The notes under the pieces were generated by a model that saw only the letters and a list, made by a program, of their open reading frames with translations, had not been told where the DNA came from and ran no database searches. The translations under genes were made by a program, and so were the position numbers. Shown here piece by piece: positions 16,300 through 25,044 of a stretch of 64,000 nt of DNA; position 1 is the stretch's first letter; the number at the start of each line of letters is the position of its first letter. Source of the DNA: Bacillota bacterium (GTDB lineage Bacteria; Bacillota; Clostridia; Lachnospirales; Lachnospiraceae); the NCBI GenBank assembly GCA_023399055.1, contig JAEWQV010000034.1:310001-374000 (forward strand). The letters run 5' to 3'.

Positions 16300-18606
16300 A
16301 TGGCAAAAATAGCAGACAAATATTATATTACAGATCCTTGGAAGATCATTGAAGAAGGCTTTAATCCGAGTTATTCGCTGGTATCTGAATCCATTTTCAG
16401 TTTAGGCAATGAATACATGGGAGTTCGCGGATATTTTGAAGAAGGATACTCTGGCGATCGACTAATCGGAAGTTATTTTAATGGAATTTATGAAACACTG
16501 AAAACAGAAGGATCTGCCTATAAGGGAATTATCGATAAAATGGAGTTCATGGTTAACTCCCTGGATTGGTTATATCTTAGAATACAGATAGGCGATGAAC
16601 TTATCGTAGCAGATGCCGCAAGGATAAAAGATTTTAACCGAGTTTTGGATTTAAAAACAGGAGTTTTAAACAGATCCTATACCTATGTTTTTGAAGATGG
16701 TCGCGAACTTAAATTAGAATTTGAACGTTTCCTATCCATGAAGGATGCTCATCAGGCAGGACAGAAAGTTACGCTGACACCATTAAACTTTGAGGGTGAA
16801 GCTTCCATTACAACAGGTCTTGACTTTACGATACTTCATCGCATGGCAAATAAGAATTTCTGGAATAGCAATTCAACAGCTTCTGGCGAGAAGTGGACCA
16901 GTATTTTAGCAGATACAACGAATACAAATCAATCTGTTTACTCCATATGTAGATTTGATATTGATGCTTTGGAAGAAAAGGATTTAATAGAAGAGAAGCA
17001 AGCCTTAAAAGAATTTAAAGTTAACCTGACCAAAGGTGAAGCATTAACGTTTCATAAGCTTATTTTAAACATTGCATATAAAGGCAATTCTACAAAGCAA
17101 AGGGAAGCGTTTAATAATAAGTGCAGTAGTGCTTTAGCACAGTTACAGAATACAACCTATGATTCTCTAAAGGTTGAAAATACTGAGTGGTGGGATAAAA
17201 CCTGGAAAGATTCTGATATTGTAATTGATGGAGATGAATTAAATCAGCAAGGTATTCGCTATTGTATCTTCCAGATGCATCAAACTTATCATGGAGCTGA
17301 TAGCGGAACCATAATAGGAGCAAAAGGATTAACTGGAGAAGCTTATAGTGGAAATACCTTCTGGGATACAGAGACCTACTGCCTACCTTTCTATATCTTC
17401 AATAACCGCGAGGCGGCAAGGCACTTATTGGATTATCGTTATTTGACATTACCACAAGCAAAAGAAAGAGCAGAAGCTCTGGATAATAAAGGTGCATTTT
17501 ATCCGATCGCTACCATTAGTGGCCGTGAATGTTGTAGTTTATGGCAACATGCTAGCATACAGTTACAGGCATCTACTGCTGTTGCATATGGTATTTGGCA
17601 TTATGAGTTAATTACAAAGGATGAGAATTATGTTTTTGAAAAGGGATTACCTATTCTAATTGAAGTTAGCCGCATGCTTGCTTCCAGAGGAGCTTGGAAT
17701 TCATCCCATACCAACTATGGTTATTATGGTGTAATGGGACCCGATGAGTTCCAGATGATGGTTAACAATAATTGTTACACCAATTTTATGGGTAAGACTA
17801 CCTTTGAATATACTCTTGAAGTAATCGATCGTTTAAAGAAAAAGGATCCTGTTGCTTATGAGGCAATTGCTAAGGAAAGCAGCCTAAGTATGAATGAGTG
17901 TATTGAATGGAAGACGCTGGCTAACCATATGTTCCTTCCCTACAATGAGGATAGTAAAATTTATGAACAACACGAGGGTTATTTTAACCTGCCTCATATT
18001 GATGTTGATTTGATACCAACTGAGGACTTCCCGCTTTATCATCACTGGAGTTACGACAGAATATACCGTAATGATATGATCAAGCAACCCGACGTACTCA
18101 TGATGATGTTATTATACAATGGAAGATTTACGGATGAAGAACTTAAGGCTAACTATGAATATTATGAGCCAAGATGTATTCATGAAAGTTCTCTTTCTCC
18201 ATCGGTACATTCTATCCTGGCAGTCCAATTAAAGAAGCATGAAGAGGCATATCAGTTCTTCCAGTTTGCAACTAGACTTGACCTGGATAATTACAATCGA
18301 AATACCTCCGAGGGATTACATACAACCTCCATTGCAGCAGCTTGGATGAATATTGTATATGGTTTTGGTGGAATGCGTTCCGATCAAGATAAACTTACAT
18401 TTAAACCGTCCATACCTAAGGCTTGGAATAGTTATTCCTTCCGCATTTGTTATCAAGATGACATAATTGAGGTAAGTATCAACAAAGAGCATGCAGGTTT
18501 TAAAACACTAAACGGATCAGAGATTGCAGTTGTAATCTATGGTAAGGAAGTTGTTCTTAAGAAAGACGAAACAGTAATTGAAATCCCACAGGAATGGGTT
18601 GGCTAA
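16300..18606 (+). CDS. GH65 glycoside phosphorylase (alpha-glucoside phosphorylase, specificity open)
   Basis: Cytoplasmic enzyme of 768 residues that splits an alpha-glucosyl disaccharide with phosphate, inverting to beta-glucose-1-phosphate. The general acid is E483 in GPDEF. The phosphate-binding loop is EGLHTTSIAAAW near residues 667-678, as in maltose and nigerose phosphorylases. The N-terminal beta-sandwich, helical linker and (alpha/alpha)6 barrel with SGNTFWDTE are in order. GH65 covers maltose, trehalose, kojibiose and nigerose phosphorylases and a glucosyl-rhamnose phosphorylase, the last found in C. phytofermentans. The sequence alone does not decide between them. beta-Phosphoglucomutase in the same locus uses the product. 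Start chosen by AAGGGA 8 nt before ATG. Confidence 0.9.
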   Translation: MAKIADKYYITDPWKIIEEGFNPSYSLVSESIFSLGNEYMGVRGYFEEGYSGDRLIGSYFNGIYETLKTEGSAYKGIIDKMEFMVNSLDWLYLRIQIGDELIVADAARIKDFNRVLDLKTGVLNRSYTYVFEDGRELKLEFERFLSMKDAHQAGQKVTLTPLNFEGEASITTGLDFTILHRMANKNFWNSNSTASGEKWTSILADTTNTNQSVYSICRFDIDALEEKDLIEEKQALKEFKVNLTKGEALTFHKLILNIAYKGNSTKQREAFNNKCSSALAQLQNTTYDSLKVENTEWWDKTWKDSDIVIDGDELNQQGIRYCIFQMHQTYHGADSGTIIGAKGLTGEAYSGNTFWDTETYCLPFYIFNNREAARHLLDYRYLTLPQAKERAEALDNKGAFYPIATISGRECCSLWQHASIQLQASTAVAYGIWHYELITKDENYVFEKGLPILIEVSRMLASRGAWNSSHTNYGYYGVMGPDEFQMMVNNNCYTNFMGKTTFEYTLEVIDRLKKKDPVAYEAIAKESSLSMNECIEWKTLANHMFLPYNEDSKIYEQHEGYFNLPHIDVDLIPTEDFPLYHHWSYDRIYRNDMIKQPDVLMMMLLYNGRFTDEELKANYEYYEPRCIHESSLSPSVHSILAVQLKKHEEAYQFFQFATRLDLDNYNRNTSEGLHTTSIAAAWMNIVYGFGGMRSDQDKLTFKPSIPKAWNSYSFRICYQDDIIEVSINKEHAGFKTLNGSEIAVVIYGKEVVLKKDETVIEIPQEWVG

Positions 18607-18619
18607 TTGGAGGTAGGTT

Positions 18620-20824
18620 ATGATAAGCTGGAGAATTGAAGAGGAAGGCTATGATAGAGAACGAATCTCCAATTTAGGCAACAAATACTTAGTTGGTAAT
18701 GGATATATGGGTATTCGTGGGACGATGCAGGAATATCAAAAGAGTCAATTTCCGGCAATCAACCTCGCGGGAATCTATGACCAAGTTGGAGATGCCTGGA
18801 GAGAGCCGCTAAATGCACCCAATGGTTTATATACAGAAATTACATTCAATAAAGTTTCTTATCGATTACCGGAAGTGGAGCCAGAATATCAAAAGGTGGC
18901 AGTGAATTATCGACATGCAATTCAGGAACGTAGAACCATATGGGCTACTCCGGAAGGAAAGCTATGTGTTACAGCAGAAACCTTTGCATCCATGCAAGAT
19001 AAACATCTGATTTTATTAAGATATGAAGTACAATCAGATGCTGCAGGAGAACTTAAGCTGAGTACCGGAATCGACGGTGACGTATGGGATATTAATGGGC
19101 CCCACTATGATGCCGTGGAACATAAGGTTCTGGATAACGTATTGCTATCCATTGGAACCACCCATGAATGTAACTATAAAGTTTGCGTAAGTGAAACCTA
19201 CGAAGCAGACTTTATAACAAATGAAGTAAAAAGCGAGCAAGGAAGAAAAAACCTTCGTGATCTTACTCTTCAAATGGAAGCGAATAAAGTTTATACAATA
19301 TATAAATACATCGGTATCTTTACTAGTAAAGATACCGATGATTATGAAGAGTTATCACTGGACACGGTGACGAATGCAAAGATGGTTGGATTTTCCCGGA
19401 CCATGTTTGACCATAAAGAAGCCTGGGAGAAACTATGGAACATTTCAGAGGTTGAAATAGACGGAGATGATGCCGCTATGGAAGCATTAAATTATTCCAT
19501 CTATCATTTACACTGTATTGCACCCAGACATTCAAAGGAGCTATCAATAGCAGCAAGAGGTTTGTCCGGACAAACCTATAAGGGAGCAGTTTTTTGGGAT
19601 ACCGAAATGTTTATGCTGGATTTCTTTCTATTTACGGAACCAGAAGTTGCAAAGACATTATTAAAGTATCGTATTACTACCTTAGAAGGTGCTAAGAAGA
19701 AGGCAAAAAGCTATGGATATCAAGGTGCCTTTTATGCTTGGGAAAGCCAGGAGGGTGGGTATGACGCCTGCTCCGATTACAATGTAACAGATGTATTTAC
19801 CGGCAGACAGATGCGAACCTTTTTCAAAGATAAGCAAATACATATTTCGGCAGCAGTTGCCTATGGAATTATGAGATATGTAAATTATACTGGAAATTAT
19901 GATTTGTTATCAGAAGGTGGAGCGGAAGTAATACTTGAGTGTGCTAAATTCTACTATGATCTTTTACTTAAAAAGGTGGATGGCAAGTACTATGAGCTTC
20001 ACGATGTCATCGGACCGGATGAATATCATGAAAGAGTGAATAACAATGCTTATACCAATCGCATGGCAAAGTACACCTTTGAAAGTGCTGTTCGAATCAT
20101 CACCGAATTATCGAATTTAAGTACAGATAGTAAGCATATTTTAGAACAGCGTTATGATTTAAATTTATTATTGTCAATATTTCAGGATGCATCGCAAAAG
20201 CTCTACATACCACAGCCAAATAAGGACACAGGAGTTATCGAACAATTCGATGGATATGAACATCTGGAAGACGTATCAATTGAAGAAGTAAAAAGTCGAT
20301 TACTTCATGAGAAGGAGTATTGGGGAGGCGCATATGGTGTTGCTACCCATACAAAAGTCATTAAGCAAGCAGATGTGGTTACGATGTTGAATTTATTTTC
20401 GGCAGAGTATTTAGAGGAGATACTGTTTAAAAACTGGACCTATTATGAGCCCAGGACGGAACACGGTTCTTCTCTTAGTGCATGTATGTATGCAATACTA
20501 GCATGTAAATGTAAGATGCCGGATCAGGCATATCCTTTCTTTATGAAATCGGCAATGTCTGATATAACCCAAAAGGGGAAAGAGTGGGCAGGTCTCATTT
20601 ATATTGGCGGAACTCATCCTGCATCCTCTGGCGGAGCATATATGACAGCAATCGAAGGCTTTGCTGGGATTCATCAAGAAGGCAATGAATTAAAAGCAAA
20701 TCCATGTTTACCTTCCAACTGGAACAGCATGCGATTTAAGATAGTTTTTCGTGGGGAGCTGTATCAAGCGTTAATCACCAAAGATAATGCCTTAATTGAA
20801 AGATTAATTAATACATTAAATTGA
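18620..20824 (+). CDS. GH65 glycoside phosphorylase, second divergent copy
   Basis: A 734-residue GH65 enzyme, 13 nt after the first one, with GGAGG before the ATG. The general acid is E468 in GPDEYHE, and the NNNAYTN segment that follows is strongly conserved in kojibiose and trehalose-type phosphorylases. The barrel has TYKGAVFWDTE. The phosphate loop reads THPASSGGAYM instead of HTTSIAAAW, so this copy belongs to a different GH65 subgroup and probably has another linkage or acceptor preference. Together the two could degrade a mixed-linkage alpha-glucoside. It is the last gene before the strong terminator at 20895. Confidence 0.9.
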   Translation: MISWRIEEEGYDRERISNLGNKYLVGNGYMGIRGTMQEYQKSQFPAINLAGIYDQVGDAWREPLNAPNGLYTEITFNKVSYRLPEVEPEYQKVAVNYRHAIQERRTIWATPEGKLCVTAETFASMQDKHLILLRYEVQSDAAGELKLSTGIDGDVWDINGPHYDAVEHKVLDNVLLSIGTTHECNYKVCVSETYEADFITNEVKSEQGRKNLRDLTLQMEANKVYTIYKYIGIFTSKDTDDYEELSLDTVTNAKMVGFSRTMFDHKEAWEKLWNISEVEIDGDDAAMEALNYSIYHLHCIAPRHSKELSIAARGLSGQTYKGAVFWDTEMFMLDFFLFTEPEVAKTLLKYRITTLEGAKKKAKSYGYQGAFYAWESQEGGYDACSDYNVTDVFTGRQMRTFFKDKQIHISAAVAYGIMRYVNYTGNYDLLSEGGAEVILECAKFYYDLLLKKVDGKYYELHDVIGPDEYHERVNNNAYTNRMAKYTFESAVRIITELSNLSTDSKHILEQRYDLNLLLSIFQDASQKLYIPQPNKDTGVIEQFDGYEHLEDVSIEEVKSRLLHEKEYWGGAYGVATHTKVIKQADVVTMLNLFSAEYLEEILFKNWTYYEPRTEHGSSLSACMYAILACKCKMPDQAYPFFMKSAMSDITQKGKEWAGLIYIGGTHPASSGGAYMTAIEGFAGIHQEGNELKANPCLPSNWNSMRFKIVFRGELYQALITKDNALIERLINTLN

Positions 20825-20894
20825 TACATACAGAAGCTGGGAGTAATTAAGATAGAATACCAAATATAAGATTTATGATTCAATAAAAGATTTT

Positions 20895-20949
20895 AAAAGG
20901 CTGTTACAAAACAGTTCTATAAAGGAAGAATGTTTTGTAACAGCCTTTT
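20895..20949. terminator. Bidirectional intrinsic terminator
   Basis: A 19-bp perfect stem (20895-20913 with 20931-20949) with A-run and T-run flanks ends both the GH65 operon and the convergent lacI-type gene. Confidence 0.85.
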
Positions 20950-20956
20950 TGACTGA

Positions 20957-21973
20957 CTATGCATGAATAGATTTTACACTGTTTCGCTCTACTAAACGAA
21001 TTGGAAGAATAATCTCACGTTCCTGTAAGGTATTTCTATCTAAAAGATCAATTAAGAAATTAACGGCTAATTTACCTTTGTAGGGTGCATCCTGATGTAT
21101 TGTGGTTAATGTCGGAGAGGTAAGACGACATAAATTAATATCATCAAAGCCTATGACAGAGATATCATCAGGCACCTTTTTACCGGACTGCTGAATACCT
21201 GCCATGATACCAGCGGCAAGAATATCCGCAGTTGCAAAAACAGCCGTAATATCATTTCGCTTAGCTAATTCATGACCGAGTGCAACGGTAGTTTCTGTAT
21301 CAAGCTCTTGCTCAAATACAATTTCAGAACGGAAGGATATGGAGGCCTCTGCTAATGCTTTCTTATAACCAAGGAAACGTTCAGATACAACACCTCGATT
21401 TTTAATGGTAGGAGAAGCAAAAGCAATATTACGATGACCATGATCAATTAAATACCTGGTTGCAGTATAGCCACCATTAAAGTCTTCAAGACCAATATTA
21501 CACATTTTTGATGGTGGTACATAACTATCAATTAATACAATGGGTATATTTAAATCATTTAAAGCTTCGTAAAATTCATCTTCGAACACACCTGTGAAGA
21601 ATAGACCATCGACATTCCAATTTCGAAGGAAAGATACCATGTCGGAAGTTGATTCAACTGCACGAAGCATAAGATAATATCCATTTTCACGAAGGGTTTT
21701 CTCGATAGAACCAATGAATGCAGAGTGGAAGGGGTCTTCTACGATAGTTTCTTTTGTATTTGCCGTTAAATGGCTTATCATTCCTATCACTTTAGAGGAG
21801 CTAGACACTAAAGAACGGGCGGACATATTAGGAACATAACCTAATCGATCAATTGCTTCATTGATTCGTTCAATTGTCTCTGCTGAGACGCGGCCGGATT
21901 TGCCATGAATTACATTTGATACTGTAGTAGCGCTTACACCAACAATACTTGCTATATCTTTTATCGTTGACAT
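20957..21973 (-). CDS. LacI-family transcriptional repressor
   Basis: A 338-residue regulator. The N-terminal helix-turn-helix (2-50) reads TIKDIASIVGVSATTVSNV, followed by the hinge helix region with RLGYVPN, and a periplasmic-binding-protein-like effector domain (about 60-338). It should bind sugar and release DNA. A perfect 14-bp palindrome upstream (21995-22008) and two related sites at the surface-protein promoter are candidate operators, so it probably controls itself and the carbohydrate locus. It lies convergent to the GH65 genes and divergent from the beta-phosphoglucomutase. AAAGGAACC precedes the ATG. Confidence 0.92.
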   Translation of the reverse strand: MSTIKDIASIVGVSATTVSNVIHGKSGRVSAETIERINEAIDRLGYVPNMSARSLVSSSSKVIGMISHLTANTKETIVEDPFHSAFIGSIEKTLRENGYYLMLRAVESTSDMVSFLRNWNVDGLFFTGVFEDEFYEALNDLNIPIVLIDSYVPPSKMCNIGLEDFNGGYTATRYLIDHGHRNIAFASPTIKNRGVVSERFLGYKKALAEASISFRSEIVFEQELDTETTVALGHELAKRNDITAVFATADILAAGIMAGIQQSGKKVPDDISVIGFDDINLCRLTSPTLTTIHQDAPYKGKLAVNFLIDLLDRNTLQEREIILPIRLVERNSVKSIHA

Positions 21974-21994
21974 ACTTAGGTTCCTTTCTCGTAA

Positions 21995-22008
21995 GTTTAA
22001 TGTTAAAC
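21995..22008. promoter_or_regulatory. Candidate LacI-family operator (perfect palindrome)
   Basis: GTTTAATGTTAAAC, a perfect 14-bp palindrome, lies 21 bp before the repressor start. Its minus-strand form, GTTTAACATTAAAC, matches the 12065 site at 12 of 14 positions. Confidence 0.55.
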
Positions 22009-22040
22009 TACTGAACTTAGTCTAACATATGCTTTCAAAA

Positions 22041-22069
22041 TTGTACAGATACAAGTGAATAAATATTAA
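22041..22069 (+). promoter_or_regulatory. Probable sigma-A promoter of the pgmB operon
   Basis: TTGTAC (22041-22046), 17-bp spacer, TATTAA (22064-22069). Initiation near 22076 leaves a short leader with the AAAGGAG ribosome site at about 22085. Confidence 0.5.
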
Positions 22070-22101
22070 CAAATACACTAGAACAAAGGAGTGAATAGGA
22101 C

Positions 22102-22752
22102 TTGATTAGAGGAGTAATTTTTGATTTAGATGGAGTTTTAGTTTCAACCGATGAACTTCATTTTAAGGCATGGAAAAAACTTGCCGAAGAGCTTGGGATA
22201 CACAACTTTACCAAGGAAGATAACCAGAGGCAAAAGGGAGTTAGCCGTATGGAGTCACTGGAGGTGGTATTAGAAAAAGCAGATTGTTCCTATAATGACG
22301 AACAGAAGCTAGAGTTTGCAGAAAGAAAAAACGGATATTATGTGGATTATCTGCAAGAACTGGATGATACTGCAGTACTGAAAGATGTAATTGTAACCTT
22401 ACAGCAGTTAAAAGAAAGAGGTATTTTAATCGGGATAGGATCAGCTAGTAAAAATACACCAATGATATTAGAGAAAACTGGGTTGAAGGAATATATCGAT
22501 CAGGTTAGCTGTGGCCTTGACACCACAAAATCAAAGCCAGACCCAGAGGTGTTTTTAATCGCTGCCAAGAAATTAAACTTACCAGCAGCGGAATGCTTAG
22601 TAGTTGAAGATTCTGCGGCAGGAATTGTAGCGGCGAAAGCAGCAAATATGAAGTCACTTGGGGTTGGCCCAGAACACCAAGAGCTTGGCGCAGATTACGA
22701 ATCATATACACTTCAAAGCAATGTGGAGTGGGATTACATATTACAAAGATAA
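22102..22752 (+). CDS. pgmB: beta-Phosphoglucomutase (HAD superfamily)
   Basis: Converts beta-glucose-1-phosphate to glucose-6-phosphate, the step that follows GH65 phosphorolysis. The 216-residue length is standard. Motif I is FDLDGVLVST with nucleophile D8 and acid/base D10. The cap has GVSRMESLE, which binds the substrate phosphate in known enzymes. Motif II is GSASKN and motif IV VVEDSAAG. The start is TTG, chosen because the catalytic motif begins at residue 6 and AAAGGAG lies upstream. No ATG is available. The next gene starts 16 nt after its stop. Confidence 0.93.
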   Translation: MIRGVIFDLDGVLVSTDELHFKAWKKLAEELGIHNFTKEDNQRQKGVSRMESLEVVLEKADCSYNDEQKLEFAERKNGYYVDYLQELDDTAVLKDVIVTLQQLKERGILIGIGSASKNTPMILEKTGLKEYIDQVSCGLDTTKSKPDPEVFLIAAKKLNLPAAECLVVEDSAAGIVAAKAANMKSLGVGPEHQELGADYESYTLQSNVEWDYILQR

Positions 22753-22768
22753 GATAGGAGGTTGTTTT

Positions 22769-24334
22769 ATGAAGAAAAAGAATATTGGCTTAGCAATAAC
22801 GGAATGGATACTTTTACTAGGTCTTGCAGGGGTTCTTGTTTGGTTAGGACTATCCACGAAGGAAAGGCAGGAAGCTGTTGAGGCAATGACGGACATGAGT
22901 GCTTCCAAGCTGGTACTTTATGAGGGCCCTAAATCACTTAAGGATGCAACAGAGGAGGACTTAAAAACTGCAAGTGAGGAAGATAGAGATTTCTCCTTGA
23001 TGCATAGCACCAATACAATGATTAAAGTTAATGGGTATGACACCTACGTATATGAGACAAATGTAAACCATAATAGAACCTGGTATGCGGATTATATGCC
23101 ATTACAATCCAGAACACCAATTACCTATTTTGATTTTGAGGGCATAGCAAATATTGAAGTGAATGTGCCTGCTATTGATCTTGAAACTGTTAAAATCAGT
23201 CCATTAAGTTATGGAATTGAACCAGTAATTGATAAAGAAAACCACACTGTTTCGTTCACAGTTACAACTCCAGATACCTACACAGTTACTTTTAATGACT
23301 CACCTGCACGTGCAATTCATATTTTTGCTAATCCATTGGAAGTAAATCCTCCTAAGGAGGGTGATGAAAATGTTGTATACATCGGACCTGGAGAATGGAA
23401 AGCAGAATCTATTATCTTAGAAGATAACCAAACACTATATCTTGCTGGTGGAGCTGTAGTTCATGGAATTATCCAGGCAAATTACGCTTCTAATATCAAA
23501 GTAATGGGTAGAGGTATTGTGGATGGCTCCTTCTATGAAAGTTGGATGGGTAAAACAGCATTTGTTCCTCTTAAATTTGATAACTGTGATGGAGTAGAAA
23601 TTCGTGACATCATCGTACTCAATCCTAATGCATGGGTTTGCTCCGCACTGTCTTCAAAGAACGGTCTGATAGATGGTATTAAGATTATTTCTTCCAGACC
23701 TAACGGAGATGGTATCACTTTACAATCCTGTGAAAATTATCTTGTTCAGAATTCCTTTGTTAGAAGCTGGGATGACAATCTTGTTGTTAAGAATTATGCA
23801 GGGAACTCCAAGAACATTACCTTTAAAAACAACCAGTTATGGACAGATTTAGCACAGTCCATGGAGCTGGGCTATGAGACCAACAAAGGAAGTCAGCCAG
23901 ATGCTGTTATGAGCGAGATTACCTTTGAGGATATCTTAGTACTTAATAACTTCCATAAACCAGTTATTTCCGTTCACAATGCAGATGACGCAACAATCAC
24001 TGATATTGTCTTTAGAAATATTACCGTAGAAAATGCACAGGTAGGATCAGGTGATGGAGATCAAATGCCATATCTAATTGATTTTAATATTGCAGATAGT
24101 TCCAACTGGTCTACGACAAGGGAAAGAGGACAAATTAGAAATGTGTTGATTGATGGAGTAACCGTATTGGCAGGACGCTTTAATGAATCAAGAATTCATG
24201 GCTATGATGAGACACATACAGTTGAAGATATCACAATTAAGAACCTTACAATTCTAGGTGAGAAGATTACAAGCTTTGAACAGGGTAAATTTGATATTGA
24301 CGAAGCTTCGACAAAGAATCTGGTTATTGAATAA
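22769..24334 (+). CDS. Membrane-anchored parallel beta-helix glycosidase (clan GH-N, GH28/GH49-like)
   Basis: Protein of 521 residues from the ATG at 22769, chosen for its AGGAGG. A longer frame reading back into pgmB has no such site. Residues 7-28 form a signal anchor, so the enzyme faces outside. A beta-sandwich-like region (about 90-200) precedes a right-handed beta-helix with GPGEWKAESIIL, LAGGAVVHGII, MGRGIVDGS, then NGDGIT and SWDDNLVVK. These paired Asp motifs match the catalytic Asp positions of clan GH-N (polygalacturonases GH28, dextranases GH49). Given the GH65 context, an alpha-glucan or glucoside is more likely than pectin, but that is inference. GH87-like relatives are another option. 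Confidence 0.7.
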   Translation: MKKKNIGLAITEWILLLGLAGVLVWLGLSTKERQEAVEAMTDMSASKLVLYEGPKSLKDATEEDLKTASEEDRDFSLMHSTNTMIKVNGYDTYVYETNVNHNRTWYADYMPLQSRTPITYFDFEGIANIEVNVPAIDLETVKISPLSYGIEPVIDKENHTVSFTVTTPDTYTVTFNDSPARAIHIFANPLEVNPPKEGDENVVYIGPGEWKAESIILEDNQTLYLAGGAVVHGIIQANYASNIKVMGRGIVDGSFYESWMGKTAFVPLKFDNCDGVEIRDIIVLNPNAWVCSALSSKNGLIDGIKIISSRPNGDGITLQSCENYLVQNSFVRSWDDNLVVKNYAGNSKNITFKNNQLWTDLAQSMELGYETNKGSQPDAVMSEITFEDILVLNNFHKPVISVHNADDATITDIVFRNITVENAQVGSGDGDQMPYLIDFNIADSSNWSTTRERGQIRNVLIDGVTVLAGRFNESRIHGYDETHTVEDITIKNLTILGEKITSFEQGKFDIDEASTKNLVIE

Positions 24335-24368
24335 CGGGTGAAGCTGCCTGGCAGCGGATTGGAGGATT

Positions 24369-25004
24369 ATGAAAATTGTAAAGATTTTAAGAAGAATAGT
24401 AATTGTTTTATTATCCATTGCAATAATAGCGCTTGCAGTATATAAGCAAAAAAGTATTGTAGAACCACCACAGGATATTCCAGCTGCGAATGTGACAATT
24501 AGCGAAGCAAGGGATCAAACGGAAGCAGAGGAACATCCAGCATTTATCAAGGAAGAATATGTAGCTGTACTACCGGAAGGCACCAATGTTGCTGTTGGGA
24601 AGGGCATAAAAGCAAACGCTTTTAATGATGTTTATAATGCAGAAAAAGCAAATGACGGAAACACAGATGGTGCATCTTACTGGGAGGGAACAAAAGATTA
24701 TCCCAATACCTTAACAGTCGATTTAGAGAATCCAACAAAGATCAATGCAATAAGAGTTGCACTTAACCCTCTTGCAATTTGGGGTAAACGTACACAGACC
24801 ATTGCAGTTAAAATCAGTGCGGATGGAACAACATTTGCAGATCTAATAGGAACTACACAGTATACCTTTGATCCAGATACTGGCAACGAAATTCAGTTAA
24901 CCTTTGCTGAAACGGAAGCTAGATTCGTACAATTAGAAATTACAGAGAACTCTGGCGCAGGCGGTGGTCAGGTTGCAGAGTTTGAGGTGTACAGCAAGAA
25001 TTAA
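24369..25004 (+). CDS. Membrane-anchored F5/8 type C (discoidin-like) carbohydrate-binding protein
   Basis: Protein of 211 residues with a basic N-terminus and one membrane segment (about 8-24), then a 50-residue linker and a discoidin/CBM32-like domain (about 75-211). The domain shows the expected order NVAVGKG, AEKANDGNTDGASYWEG, NTLTVDLENPTKINAIRV, VKISADGTTFADL and ARFVQLEIT. It has no catalytic domain, so it probably presents glycan to the glycosidase encoded just upstream. GGAGG lies close to the ATG. It sits in one operon with the beta-helix enzyme and the chemoreceptor. Confidence 0.78.
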   Translation: MKIVKILRRIVIVLLSIAIIALAVYKQKSIVEPPQDIPAANVTISEARDQTEAEEHPAFIKEEYVAVLPEGTNVAVGKGIKANAFNDVYNAEKANDGNTDGASYWEGTKDYPNTLTVDLENPTKINAIRVALNPLAIWGKRTQTIAVKISADGTTFADLIGTTQYTFDPDTGNEIQLTFAETEARFVQLEITENSGAGGGQVAEFEVYSKN

Positions 25005-25044
25005 TTCTATATAGTACCCATGAAAATAAGGGAAGGAAACACTT

